Shown piece by piece: positions 34,617 through 43,687 of a stretch of 64,000 nt of DNA. The notes beneath the pieces were generated by a model that was not told the DNA's origin, searched no databases, and saw nothing but the letters and a program-made list of their open reading frames with translations. This stretch comes from Anaerosporobacter sp031551385. GTDB lineage: Bacteria; Bacillota; Clostridia; Lachnospirales; Lachnospiraceae. The translations under genes and the position numbers were made by a program. Position 1 is the first letter of the stretch; each line of letters opens with the position of its first letter. The stretch lies in the NCBI RefSeq assembly GCF_031551385.1, contig NZ_JAVBNS010000055.1:1-64000 (forward strand), in the 5' to 3' direction.

Positions 34617-35861
34617 ATGATTACACAAAGACCAAAAGGTACAGGCGATTGGTATGGCAGTAATATGCACAAAAGAACGTTAATTGAAGAGTTAGCTAGA
34701 AAGTTATGCAAGACTTATAATATTAAGGAAATTATTACTCCAGTGTTTGAGCATACCGTGTTATTCCAACGTGGCGTTGGAGAAACAACAGATGTTGTTC
34801 AAAAGGAAATGTATACATTTGAAGATAAGGGACACAGAAGTATTACCCTTAAACCAGAGGGTACAGCAGGTGCAATTCGTGCTTATTTAGAGAACAATCT
34901 ATATGCAGAGAGTGGCCCAACAAAATTATTCTATGTAACACCAGCGTTCCGTTATGAGCAACCACAAAGTGGTCGTTTACGTCAACATCACCAATTTGGT
35001 GTTGAATTCGTAGGCTCTAAGAGTCCGCTTGCAGAAGTGGAGTTAATTACATTAATTACTACATTTATTAAAGAAATCGGTTTGAAAAATGCGAAATTGC
35101 ACATTAATAGTATTGGTTGTTCAAATTGCCGTAAAACATATAATGACGCACTCCTTGCGTATCTTGAGCAACACAAAGGCAAATTATGCCCAACTTGTCT
35201 TGAGAGAATGACAAAGAATCCACTTCGTGTTATTGACTGTAAAGTACCAGCATGTAAGGAAATTGTATGCAATGCGCCAAGAACAATTGATTATCTTGAT
35301 GACGAATGTAGAGAACACTTTGAAGAATTACAGAGCCTGTTAAATGAGCTTCAAATTCCATATGAAATCGATACAGGAATCGTTCGTGGACTTGATTACT
35401 ATACAAAGACAGTATTTGAATTTGTTAACGAAGATGGCTTCACATTATGTGGAGGTGGAAGATATGATAATCTTGTTCATGAGATAGATGAAAAACAGAA
35501 TATTCCAAGTGTAGGATTTGGTATGGGTATTGAAAGAATTATCTATTTCCTTGAGAAAGAAGAAGTAGAACTTGCACCAGAAACTGTACCAGAATTATAT
35601 GTGGGTATTCTTGGTAAAGAAGCGAAAGCAGCAGCATATCGTATCGTGAATACATTACGTAGTGCAGGTGTTGTTGTTGAGACAGATTATATGGACAGAA
35701 GCGTAAAGGCACAGATGAAGTATGCGAATAAAATTGGAGCGAAGAACACGGTAATTATCGGTGCAGATGAAATTGCGAATGCAAAAGCAACAATTAAAAA
35801 CATGGAAACACATGAGCAAGTTGAGGTTGAACTTGATAAGATAGAAGCATATTTTCAATAA
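34617..35861 (+). CDS. hisS: Histidyl-tRNA synthetase
   Basis: The protein is 414 residues, a class II synthetase charging tRNA-His. Motifs are RPKGTGDWYG at the start, motif 1 IITPVFEHTVLFQRGVGE, motif 2 FYVTPAFRYEQPQSGRLRQHHQFGVE, the HisA boxes VRGLDYYTKTVFEF and GGGRYDNL, and motif 3 GFGMGIERIIYFLE. An anticodon-binding domain follows at about 330-414. A four-Cys insertion (SNCRKTYN...CPTCLERM...CKVPACKE) is typical of the clostridial form. A strong AAGGGAGG ribosome binding site is present. aspS follows 81 bases later, the usual hisS-aspS order in Firmicutes. Confidence 0.96.
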   Translation: MITQRPKGTGDWYGSNMHKRTLIEELARKLCKTYNIKEIITPVFEHTVLFQRGVGETTDVVQKEMYTFEDKGHRSITLKPEGTAGAIRAYLENNLYAESGPTKLFYVTPAFRYEQPQSGRLRQHHQFGVEFVGSKSPLAEVELITLITTFIKEIGLKNAKLHINSIGCSNCRKTYNDALLAYLEQHKGKLCPTCLERMTKNPLRVIDCKVPACKEIVCNAPRTIDYLDDECREHFEELQSLLNELQIPYEIDTGIVRGLDYYTKTVFEFVNEDGFTLCGGGRYDNLVHEIDEKQNIPSVGFGMGIERIIYFLEKEEVELAPETVPELYVGILGKEAKAAAYRIVNTLRSAGVVVETDYMDRSVKAQMKYANKIGAKNTVIIGADEIANAKATIKNMETHEQVEVELDKIEAYFQ

Positions 35862-35942
35862 GTATCTGTAGTATTACTTTGAATGAATACATTTTAGAAA
35901 ATACGATTGTAAAAAGATATAAAAATATATGGAGGATTCAAC

Positions 35943-37748
35943 ATGGCAGAGTCAATGCGTGGGTTATCAAGAACTCATAGATGTACAGAAGTATCGAAAG
36001 CGAATATTGGTGAAACGATAACCGCTATGGGATGGGTACAAAAAAGAAGAAATTTAGGTAGTTTAATATTCGTAGATTTAAGAGATCGTTCTGGTCTTCT
36101 TCAAATTGTATTTGATGAAAACGATATAGGAACAGAAGGATTTGATAAAGCTGGCAAGTTAAGAAGTGAATTCGTTATTGCTGTTGTAGGTAAAGTAGAA
36201 GCACGTTCTGGTGCTGTGAATGAGAATATGGCAACTGGAGAGATTGAGATTCGTGCAACAGAGCTTCGTATCCTTTCAGAAGCAGAAACACCTCCATTTC
36301 CAATCGAGGAAGAAAGCAATACAAAAGAAGACTTACGTCTTAAATATAGATACCTAGATCTTAGAAGACCAGACCTTCAAAGAAACCTTATTATGAGAAG
36401 TAATGTGGCTACATTAACAAGACAATTCTTAGCAGAAGAAGGATTCCTTGAAATTGAAACACCAATGCTTACAAAGAGTACACCAGAAGGTGCGAGAGAT
36501 TACCTTGTACCTAGCCGTGTTCATCCAGGTAACTTCTATGCATTGCCACAATCACCACAGTTATTCAAACAATTATTAATGTGTTCTGGATATGACCGTT
36601 ACTTCCAAATCGTAAAATGTTTCCGTGATGAAGATTTACGTGCAGATCGTCAACCAGAATTTACACAAATCGATATGGAATTATCTTTCGTAGATGTAGA
36701 TGATGTAATCGCTGTAAACGAAAGATTATTACAAAAATTATTCAAAGAAACAATCAATGTAGATGTTCAATTACCAATCCGTAGAATGACATATGCAGAA
36801 GCTATGGATCGTTTCGGTTCAGATAAACCAGACTTACGTTTTGGTATGGAATTGAAGAATGTATCAGATGTAGTGAAAGACTGTGGATTTGCAGTATTCA
36901 CAGGTGCTCTTGAGAACGGTGGTTCTGTAAGAGGTATCAATGCAGATGGACAAGGTGCAATGCCTCGTAAGAAGATTGATGCCTTAGTAGAATTTGCAAA
37001 AGGTTTTGGAGCAAAAGGTCTTGCTTATCTTTCAATCAATGAAGACGGAACATACAAATCTTCCTTTGCTAAGTTTATGACAGAAGAACAATTAGCAACA
37101 TTAGTAGATGCAATGCAAGGTAAACCAGGAGACTTATTATTATTAGCAGCAGATGTAGATGATGTTGTGTTTGATGTACTTGGAAATTTACGTCTTGAAA
37201 TTGCAAGAAACTTAGATTTACTTGATAAGAACGTATATAACTTCTTATGGGTAACAGAGTTCCCATTACTTGAGTATTCAAAAGAGCAAGAAAGATATGT
37301 AGCAAAACATCATCCTTTCACAATGCCAATGGAAGAAGATCTTGAATTATTAAATACTGATCCAAGTAAAGTTAGAGCGAAAGCTTACGATATCGTATTA
37401 AACGGTACAGAAATCGGTGGCGGTAGCGTGAGAATCTTCCAAAATGATATTCAAGAGAAGATGTTTGAAGTATTAGGATTCAGCAAGGAAGATGCCTATG
37501 ATCGCTTTGGATTCTTGCTAAATGCATTCAAATATGGTGTACCACCACATGCAGGACTTGCCTATGGTTTAGACCGTATGATTATGCTTATGGCGAAAGA
37601 AGAGAGTATCCGTGATGTAATTGCATTCCCTAAAGTAAAAGATGCTTCTTGTCTAATGACAGACGCTCCAAATATCGTAGAAGAGAAACAATTAGTAGAA
37701 TTAGGAATTGAAATTTCAGAAGTAGAAGAAGCAGCTACAGAAGAATAG
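35943..37748 (+). CDS. aspS: Aspartyl-tRNA synthetase
   Basis: The protein is 601 residues, a bacterial-type AspRS. The N-terminal OB-fold anticodon domain (about 15-105; GWVQKRRNLGSLIFVDLRDR) is followed by the class II core with motif 2 YFQIVKCFRDEDLRADRQPEFTQ-region, the GAD insertion (about 290-420) and motif 3 GLAYGLDRMIMLM near residue 540. The start has GGAGG 5 bases upstream. It lies downstream of hisS and ends at a clear terminator. Confidence 0.96.
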   Translation: MAESMRGLSRTHRCTEVSKANIGETITAMGWVQKRRNLGSLIFVDLRDRSGLLQIVFDENDIGTEGFDKAGKLRSEFVIAVVGKVEARSGAVNENMATGEIEIRATELRILSEAETPPFPIEEESNTKEDLRLKYRYLDLRRPDLQRNLIMRSNVATLTRQFLAEEGFLEIETPMLTKSTPEGARDYLVPSRVHPGNFYALPQSPQLFKQLLMCSGYDRYFQIVKCFRDEDLRADRQPEFTQIDMELSFVDVDDVIAVNERLLQKLFKETINVDVQLPIRRMTYAEAMDRFGSDKPDLRFGMELKNVSDVVKDCGFAVFTGALENGGSVRGINADGQGAMPRKKIDALVEFAKGFGAKGLAYLSINEDGTYKSSFAKFMTEEQLATLVDAMQGKPGDLLLLAADVDDVVFDVLGNLRLEIARNLDLLDKNVYNFLWVTEFPLLEYSKEQERYVAKHHPFTMPMEEDLELLNTDPSKVRAKAYDIVLNGTEIGGGSVRIFQNDIQEKMFEVLGFSKEDAYDRFGFLLNAFKYGVPPHAGLAYGLDRMIMLMAKEESIRDVIAFPKVKDASCLMTDAPNIVEEKQLVELGIEISEVEEAATEE

Positions 37749-37763
37749 AACATAGAACCAAGA

Positions 37764-37805
37764 AAAAAGGACGCGATGATGAAAATGTTCAACGCGTTCT
37801 TTTCT
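37764..37805 (+). terminator. Terminator after aspS
   Basis: AAAGGACGCG (37764-37773) pairs with CGCGTTCTTT (37791-37800, one G-U pair) and is followed by a short T-rich tail. Confidence 0.8.
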
Positions 37806-37824
37806 TGTAGAAGGAAGGTACATA

Positions 37825-38124
37825 ATGGACATTGTAGAAGGGGTTAATACGTATGTGATAGCGGGAATTTGTGCGTATCTTGTTATAATGAATATAGCAG
37901 GCTTTGTTAGTATGGGAATTGATAAAAGAAGGGCAAAGCAAAAGGATTGGAGAATACCTGAAAAGACATTGTTTTTTATAGCAATTATAGGTGGAAGTAT
38001 AGGAAGCATATTAGGAATGAAACAGTTTCGACATAAGACAAAGCATAAAACATTTACAATAGGGATGCCAGCGATTTTGTTGCTACAGATTTGCATAATA
38101 ATTGCCTATGTAATAATAAAGTAA
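37825..38124 (+). CDS. DUF1294 small membrane protein
   Basis: The protein is 99 residues. Three hydrophobic segments are visible (about 8-29, 47-65 and 79-98), with the family signature between the first and second: MGIDKRRAKQKDWRIPEKT, and after the second GSILGMKQFRHKTKH. DUF1294 proteins are small integral membrane proteins of unknown function, sometimes fused to a cold-shock domain; here a cold-shock gene lies 0.8 kb away. The start has AGAAGGAAGG upstream. The gene ends at a terminator shared with the convergent XRE regulator. Confidence 0.85.
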   Translation: MDIVEGVNTYVIAGICAYLVIMNIAGFVSMGIDKRRAKQKDWRIPEKTLFFIAIIGGSIGSILGMKQFRHKTKHKTFTIGMPAILLLQICIIIAYVIIK

Positions 38125-38142
38125 GGCAAAAGATAAAAAAAT

Positions 38143-38171
38143 AAAGCAATAGAGAAAAAATCTATTGCTTT
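38143..38171. terminator. Bidirectional terminator between DUF1294 gene and XRE regulator
   Basis: A perfect 11-bp stem AAAGCAATAGA (38143-38153) / TCTATTGCTTT (38161-38171) with an A-rich flank on one side. The XRE gene's stop codon lies inside the stem. Confidence 0.8.
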
Positions 38172-38578
38172 GGACACTTAGAGAGTCGGTATTTAACATA
38201 CTCAAGTATATCTAGTTGTATGTGGGGTGGAAGTTGTCTGAAATTCTGCAATAGACTATGTTCGATAGAATTACTAGGTTGAACGGAAGTTCTCATTTTA
38301 GATTTTTCTATATTTGAGCGATCATTTGTAGAATAGGGTGTTTCTTCATGAAGCGTACTCGTAATAAGATTTGTGTTTATTAATTCATCTATATTTAAAT
38401 TATATAGAGCAGCAAGTTGCAATAACGTTTGGTTATCTGGTGTACGTCCACCTTTTTCGTAATGCGCATACCCTTGTCTTGTAATGTTAAGGTAAACGCC
38501 GATATACTTTTGGGTATATCCATGTGTAATACGCAATTCTCTGAGTTTTTCTGAGAGCGATAAGTTATCCGATGTCAT
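38162..38578 (-). CDS. XRE-family transcriptional regulator
   Basis: The protein is 138 residues. The N-terminal helix-turn-helix (about 8-65) reads LSEKLRELRITHGYTQKYIG and ITRQGYAHYEKGGRTPD, typical of Cro/CI-type regulators. The tail (70-138) is polar, ending in LPPHIQLDILEYVKYRL, a helix seen in many small clostridial XRE proteins. The ATG at 38578 has TAGGAGGA just upstream. The gene is divergent from the cold-shock gene; the shared 330-base region holds repeated GCAAC/GTTGC motifs that could be its operators (inference). Confidence 0.88.
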   Translation of the reverse strand: MTSDNLSLSEKLRELRITHGYTQKYIGVYLNITRQGYAHYEKGGRTPDNQTLLQLAALYNLNIDELINTNLITSTLHEETPYSTNDRSNIEKSKMRTSVQPSNSIEHSLLQNFRQLPPHIQLDILEYVKYRLSKCPKQ

Positions 38579-38908
38579 ATATTCCTCCTAGATTAGTAAT
38601 ACAAGACTTACCCTATTATACCAATTTAATATGAAAAAGGCTTTAAAAGCAACAAAACGTGGCTTTTTCGTGAAGCAACAATTAGTTGCCTTACTCTGTT
38701 GCATTAATAATATAGAGTTGAGTGTGCTTATTGCAACGATTCTGAATTAATGTCACACAATTTGCGACATATTACCTACTTTTATGAGTATTAAGACCTA
38801 TTTATGCTATTGAATGAAAAATGCATTGACAATCTTTAGAAAAAATGTTATGATATGACTGGTTGCAAGATGCAACATATTATTATTTGTTTTTGGAGGA
38901 ATTGAATT
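38579..38908. promoter_or_regulatory. Divergent regulatory region between XRE gene and cold-shock gene
   Basis: No gene is seen. It contains the inverted repeat GCAACAATTAGTTGC (about 38674-38688), further GTTGC/TTGCAA half-sites, and at 38862-38876 GTTGCAAGATGCAAC at the start of the cold-shock leader. The repeated GTTGC words suggest binding sites for the XRE regulator or a shared operator; this is inference. Confidence 0.4.
38826..38854 (+). promoter_or_regulatory. Promoter of the cold-shock gene
   Basis: TTGACA (38826-38831), a 17-base spacer and TATGAT (38849-38854). The leader is only about 50 bases, with the hairpin GTTGC/GCAAC at 38862-38876, unlike the long leader of E. coli cspA. 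Confidence 0.85.
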
Positions 38909-39106
38909 ATGAAAGGTACAGTTAAATGGTTTAACAATCAAAAAGGTTTTGGTTTCATCTCTGATGAACAAGGTAACGATGTATTCGTTCACTACTCTGG
39001 TCTTAACATGGATGGTTTCAAATCTTTAGAAGAAGGACAAGAAGTAGAATTTGAAGTTTCTAACGGAGCAAAAGGACCACAAGCAACAAATGTTACAAGA
39101 GTATAA
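38909..39106 (+). CDS. Cold-shock protein (CspA family)
   Basis: The protein is 65 residues, one cold-shock OB-fold. RNP1 is KGFGFISDE and RNP2 is VFVHYSGL, with MKGTVKWFNNQ at the start. It binds single-stranded RNA/DNA and acts as an RNA chaperone. A strong TTTTGGAGG ribosome binding site precedes it, and codons look optimised, as expected for a highly expressed gene. It is a single-gene unit with its own promoter and a terminator at 39230-39275. Confidence 0.97.
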   Translation: MKGTVKWFNNQKGFGFISDEQGNDVFVHYSGLNMDGFKSLEEGQEVEFEVSNGAKGPQATNVTRV

Positions 39107-39229
39107 TCAAAGCAGTTTAATCAGTGTACCTTATTTCTAATATATAAATTATTTAATTTTTATACAGAAATAGCTATATTGTTTTAATGAATTGATTACC
39201 TACACGATTTAATGTATTAAATTGTAAAG

Positions 39230-39275
39230 AAACTGCCTCGGAATTAGTTGTTACTAATAAGAGGCAGTTTTTTTT
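39230..39275 (+). terminator. Terminator after the cold-shock gene
   Basis: AAACTGCCTC (39230-39239) pairs with GAGGCAGTTT (39261-39270), with an inner ATTAGT/ACTAAT arm and a T8 tail. Confidence 0.92.
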
Positions 39276-39309
39276 GGTTCATAGGATTCAGGAAGGAAAC
39301 AAATACATA

Positions 39310-40002
39310 ATGAGATTGGCAGTAGAAGATTTAAACAAATATAATATTGAGAAATATTTTAATAAAATAAAGGGAAATGAACTTTTGGATGAGGAAGAAA
39401 AAAAATCAGCCTCGGAAGTTCTCCAACAGTTAAATAAAACATGCAAGATTACAAGTGCATCTAAAGTATATACATCTCAAGAATTCAAAATTAGTAATAC
39501 AAGGATTTCAATTGGTCAAGTTAGTATTCAGGGCGAAGTATTTGCAAACGACTGTTTTCATGATGCAATGTCGGTAATGGCATTTCTTATTACGGTTGAT
39601 AAGGGGGAAGAGAAAGAGCTACAAGCGAATTTACTAAGTCAGTATTACGAGACAATGTGGATATATGCTGCTTTGCAAGGCTGTCGTGATGATTTAGTAG
39701 ATAAATATATGGTAAGCGAGGAAATGGACGATAGAGGTGTGTTTACACCCGTGTTAGGGCCAGGATATTTTGGAATAGATTTAATGGAAAATAGACAATT
39801 ATATGAGTTGCTTAATGGTAGTAAGATGGGAATTGTTCTTAGTGATAAGAATCAGTTTACACCAGAGAATACAATTTGTGGTTTTGTTGTGGAGTTAAAA
39901 TCAATGACAGAGGAGTGCAGGAATAGATTTAACAATCCATGTTGCTACTGTTTGGCAACTAAGAAGTCGTGTGGATTTTGTGATTATAAAGAAACAACAT
40001 GA
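39310..40002 (+). CDS. Candidate stand-alone methionine synthase reactivation-like protein
   Basis: The protein is 230 residues from ATG 39310, with AGGAAGGAAAC upstream; the frame opens inside the preceding terminator at 39274, which cannot be the true start. The middle (about 75-215) resembles the AdoMet-binding activation region of MetH: MSVMAFLITVDKGEE, then YETMWIYAALQGCRDD, the helix-Gly motif VLGPGYFGIDLMENRQLYELL and a later DKNQFTPENTICGFVVEL corresponding to the M-P-SVSG segment. The C-terminus carries a Cys cluster (CCYCLATKKSCGFC), as seen in clostridial vitamin-B12-related activation proteins. It would complement MetH at 16867, which lacks this module. The assignment is by remote resemblance. 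Confidence 0.5.
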   Translation: MRLAVEDLNKYNIEKYFNKIKGNELLDEEEKKSASEVLQQLNKTCKITSASKVYTSQEFKISNTRISIGQVSIQGEVFANDCFHDAMSVMAFLITVDKGEEKELQANLLSQYYETMWIYAALQGCRDDLVDKYMVSEEMDDRGVFTPVLGPGYFGIDLMENRQLYELLNGSKMGIVLSDKNQFTPENTICGFVVELKSMTEECRNRFNNPCCYCLATKKSCGFCDYKETT

Positions 40003-40049
40003 AGCATGACATTACAAACATAAGAAGATGATTTAAGGAGACATAAAGA

Positions 40050-42236
40050 GTGAGAATTGACGAAAAATTGAAATACCAACAGCTAATAGATGGAATTTCA
40101 TTTCCAGTAGTAATATATACATATGAGACATACAGAATCATTGCTATTAATGAGAATGCAAAAAATATATTAGTCCCAAATGGGAAAATGCTAAAGTATA
40201 TGCCAAATACAAAATTAAGAAAGCAGATAAGACAACAAGTTATGGCCGAGGAAAGCGAATTGCTGTTTAATGTAGCCGCAGTGTTTGGAAATCAAGAGGT
40301 AAATGTTGATATAGAGATTAATTCGATAGAGCTTGATGGAAAGCATATTATAATACTATTGCTAGACTATACAGAGAATCAAAGCTTTACAGATAAATCA
40401 AGCAACCATGTGCCTAGATTTTTCTGGAAGGATAAGAAGTTAAAATTAAAAGGCGCAAATTATTTTTATTATGAAGATGTAAGGAAAAGACAGATTAACT
40501 GTGATGAAATCGAAAGCTCTTATGATAGGATTAGCAAAGATATGCTAATGGAGAAAGAGATAGAGATTCTTAATACAAAAGAGCCTAGTTGGAATGTATT
40601 ACAGTTGATTCAGTATAAAAATGGAACAGAAAAGTTTATTAATACAAGTCGTATTCCGATTATAAACAGAAATGGAACAGTAACAGGGATACTAGGGAAT
40701 TATCAATTAGTACTTGGCAAAAAAGAATTGGAAGAGGAACTAGAGTGGCTTGAATCGGAAAAAAACAGACTTACAAAGTTATTAGTAGCCAATGATGCAA
40801 TATTTCTACGAGTTCGTACCGATTCGGAATGGTCAGTAGAATATGTGACCCCTAACATTGAAAAGTTAGGCTATACAAGTAAGGACTTCTATGTGAGGAA
40901 AATAAATTTTCGTAAGCTGATAGTGAAAGAGGATTTGCGATTGGTGTTACGAGAGTTTATGAGTGTAAAGAAACAAGGAGCGGGAAGCCTTGTGATGGAG
41001 TATCGAATTAGAAAAGCAGACGAAACTCCAATATGGGTAAAGAGTACATGTGTCTATATGAGTTCAGAGAAAGATCCAGTGAAGTATTCGTATATCGATG
41101 TAATGTTAAGCGATATAACAGAAGTTAAAACACTGAAAAAGGAACTAGAAATTAGTAAGGATATTGCAAAAACAAAGTTGGAGATGATTAAAAAGGGAGA
41201 GATTCCAATTAAATTAGTACGGTTTACAGACTTGTTTAAGCTGGAAGAAATATTGACTACGACGAAAAATTTCTCCGATATGATGAACATAAGTTGTGTA
41301 ATAACAGATTATGTAGGAAAATTACTCTGTAAGATAATGCGACACCCATTTATAGAAGAGGAGGTTTATCAATACTATGAAGGAAAAGAAGGAAGAGATG
41401 CCTTTCGTAGTCTGTATAAACTAGTAAGAGACAAAGAGTCAAATTATATATACGATAAAAAAAGAAAAATCTATGTGTATGCCGTTCCGTTTCGTATTGA
41501 AGACAAATGTATTGGAGTATTTAATGTATTGTCAAAAGAGGAGATGCCATCAGATTCACCAGTACTTCTATTTCTAAACGATGTAATAGAAAAACTATGT
41601 TCTTCGGTAGAAATGAATATAGAGATGCTTAGAGAGAAAGACCGACGTGAGAGTGCAGAGTTTCAACTTAGAATAGAGCAAAGAAAAAGTGAGTTTTTAA
41701 ACAAGGAATTAGAAATTGCATTGACAGAAGACGATTGGCATAGTGGATTGAATAAGATTATTCGTAATCTTACACAATATATAGATGTTGGAGAGACGTT
41801 ACTATTTCACCAAGTTGGCGAAGAAGATTATTATGAGAAGCTATTTGAGTGGAGTACAAATGGGGAAGAAAATCGTAAGATAACACAAGTCCGTGAGCAA
41901 ATCAATCTAAAAGAATGTGAAGAACTGCTTTACATATTGAAACATAGGAGTATGGTTGTCTATCAGCAAGGAGAGATGCCAGAATATCTACAGGGACAAT
42001 TTTATTTCCGGAAAGTGAAATCATTGGCGATGATTATGCTTGAATTTGAATGGAACGAAACGATTATCATAGCATTTTGTGATAAGAACACAGAGCCCGA
42101 ATGGACAAACGAGAAAATTGGACTGATGACAGATGTAGTTAATATCATTAAGGTGATGCTACAGAAAACAATAATAAAAAGAGAAATACTTCCAAATTGT
42201 GAATACGAGAGAATCGTACAGCAATTTATAAAATAA
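40050..42236 (+). CDS. Large PAS/GAF sensor protein without a recognisable output domain
   Basis: The protein is 728 residues, starting at GTG 40050 with AAGGAG 8 bases upstream. The N-terminal PAS-like domain is at about 8-115 (DGISFPVVIYTYETYRIIAIN), with a second PAS-like region at about 140-240. A clear PAS with PAC is at about 250-375 (EYVTPNIEKLGYTSKDFY, YRIRKADETPIWVKSTCVY). A short coiled coil precedes a GAF-like domain (about 395-540), and a second GAF-like domain follows a coiled coil (about 570-715). No GGDEF, EAL, histidine kinase, PP2C or HTH domain follows. It may be a c-di-GMP-type sensor that lost its output, or a scaffold. It lies 47 bases after the gene at 39310. The ligand is unknown. 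Confidence 0.7.
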   Translation: MRIDEKLKYQQLIDGISFPVVIYTYETYRIIAINENAKNILVPNGKMLKYMPNTKLRKQIRQQVMAEESELLFNVAAVFGNQEVNVDIEINSIELDGKHIIILLLDYTENQSFTDKSSNHVPRFFWKDKKLKLKGANYFYYEDVRKRQINCDEIESSYDRISKDMLMEKEIEILNTKEPSWNVLQLIQYKNGTEKFINTSRIPIINRNGTVTGILGNYQLVLGKKELEEELEWLESEKNRLTKLLVANDAIFLRVRTDSEWSVEYVTPNIEKLGYTSKDFYVRKINFRKLIVKEDLRLVLREFMSVKKQGAGSLVMEYRIRKADETPIWVKSTCVYMSSEKDPVKYSYIDVMLSDITEVKTLKKELEISKDIAKTKLEMIKKGEIPIKLVRFTDLFKLEEILTTTKNFSDMMNISCVITDYVGKLLCKIMRHPFIEEEVYQYYEGKEGRDAFRSLYKLVRDKESNYIYDKKRKIYVYAVPFRIEDKCIGVFNVLSKEEMPSDSPVLLFLNDVIEKLCSSVEMNIEMLREKDRRESAEFQLRIEQRKSEFLNKELEIALTEDDWHSGLNKIIRNLTQYIDVGETLLFHQVGEEDYYEKLFEWSTNGEENRKITQVREQINLKECEELLYILKHRSMVVYQQGEMPEYLQGQFYFRKVKSLAMIMLEFEWNETIIIAFCDKNTEPEWTNEKIGLMTDVVNIIKVMLQKTIIKREILPNCEYERIVQQFIK

Positions 42237-42322
42237 TTTGTTTTATTAAAAAGAAAGACTTTAGTTTTGTATAAAATGATGTATAATAGCAATAGAAAAG
42301 TAATATAAAAGGAGAATGTATA

Positions 42323-43378
42323 ATGAATATAAGGAAAACAGTATTTGGAAAAACAAGCAATGGTGAGACAGCAAGTCTTTATACCCTTACAAACAAATCA
42401 GGAATGACAGTAACATTTAGTGATTACGGTGCAACAATTGTGAATGTATTCGTGCCAGATGCAAAAGGAAAATTAGAAGATGTAGTTCTTGGATATGATA
42501 ATCTTGAGCAATACACAGGCAATGCTCCTGGTTTTGGGTCTTTTATTGGAAGACATGCAAATCGTATCGGGAATGCATCATTTACAATCAACGGCAAAAC
42601 ATATGAACTTGAGAAAAATGATGGCAATAATAACTTACATTCAGGAAGCAAGAGCTATAATAAATTCCTATATGAAACAGAGTATTATGAAGAAGATGGT
42701 TCTTTAACAATTGAATTCTCACGTTTAAGTCCAGATATGGAACAAGGCTTCCCTGGAAATCTTGATGTAACAGTAGCATATACATTAACAGAAGAGAATG
42801 AACTTGTAATTGAATATCTTGCAGTACCTGACCAAGATACGGTAATAAACTTTACAAACCATACTTACTTTAATCTTTCAGGACATAAATCTGGATCAAT
42901 ATTAAATCATAAAGTATGGATTAATGCAAATCAATTCACGCCAACAGATGACAGCTTAATTCCAACAGGAGAATTTGTTGATGTAGAAGGAACACCTATG
43001 GACTTCAGAACAGTGAAAACAATAGGACAAGATATTAACGCAGATTACAAACCATTAAAGCAAGGTGGCGGTTATGATCACAATTATGTATTAAATCGTG
43101 AGTCAGAAGATGTAGAGCTTGTAGCAGAATTAATTGATGAAGCAAGTGGACGTAAGATGGAAGTATATACAGATAAACCAGGTATGCAATTCTATACTGC
43201 AAACTTCCTAGATGGAGAAAAAGGCAAAGAAGGAACTACATACAACGCAAGAGATGGTGTATGTTTTGAAACACAATTTTATCCAAATGCTTGTAATATA
43301 GCAGAGTTTCCATCTTCAATTATTAAAGCAGAAGAGGAATACGATTTCGTAACAGTTTATAAGTTCACAACAATTTAA
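42323..43378 (+). CDS. galM: Aldose 1-epimerase (mutarotase)
   Basis: The protein is 351 residues, a galactose mutarotase-like beta-sandwich interconverting alpha and beta anomers of aldoses. Signatures are FSDYGATIVNVFVPD, SFIGRHANRIGNASF, NNLHSG, the catalytic His region NFTNHTYFNLSGH and the catalytic Glu in VCFETQFYPNA. The length is normal. AAAGGAGAATG is upstream of the ATG, and a TATAAT lies at 42282-42287. With the arabinan and glucan degrading enzymes elsewhere in the window it fits a sugar-fermenting lifestyle; it is not in an operon with them. Confidence 0.94.
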   Translation: MNIRKTVFGKTSNGETASLYTLTNKSGMTVTFSDYGATIVNVFVPDAKGKLEDVVLGYDNLEQYTGNAPGFGSFIGRHANRIGNASFTINGKTYELEKNDGNNNLHSGSKSYNKFLYETEYYEEDGSLTIEFSRLSPDMEQGFPGNLDVTVAYTLTEENELVIEYLAVPDQDTVINFTNHTYFNLSGHKSGSILNHKVWINANQFTPTDDSLIPTGEFVDVEGTPMDFRTVKTIGQDINADYKPLKQGGGYDHNYVLNRESEDVELVAELIDEASGRKMEVYTDKPGMQFYTANFLDGEKGKEGTTYNARDGVCFETQFYPNACNIAEFPSSIIKAEEEYDFVTVYKFTTI

Positions 43379-43390
43379 TAACATTGAATT

Positions 43391-43437
43391 ATAAGGAGTG
43401 CTTATGTAAGTGAGAGGTACTCCTTATTATTATTTTT
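43391..43437 (+). terminator. Terminator after galM
   Basis: ATAAGGAGT (43391-43399) pairs with ACTCCTTAT (43419-43427), followed by a T-rich tail. Confidence 0.8.
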
Positions 43438-43687
43438 AAGAGATTAATCAATCTACACAAAACAATAAAAATCAAAACTTTCCTTTTCGTGTAATTTGAC
43501 AAAATTAAAAAAAAATGTTGCGTATCTTCGTCTCAAGTTTATAATTAGAAGTAGCTAATGTATGTTTACATTAATATTTTTATAAGGTTAACTGTAAAAA
43601 AATGTAACTCCATGGCGAGATATATGTAAAGAAACTGATAACCAATAGCAATCTCAAAACAGGGAATCAAAGGATAGGTGGCAAACG
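43438..43687 (+). promoter_or_regulatory. Promoter and long leader of the pur genes
   Basis: TTGCGT (43518-43523), a 16-base spacer and TATAAT (43540-43545) is the best promoter; TTGACA at 43496-43501 lacks a good -10. About 140 bases of leader follow, with a hairpin TAATGTA/TACATTA near 43557-43574. I do not recognise a purine, PRPP or ZTP riboswitch in it. Confidence 0.45.
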
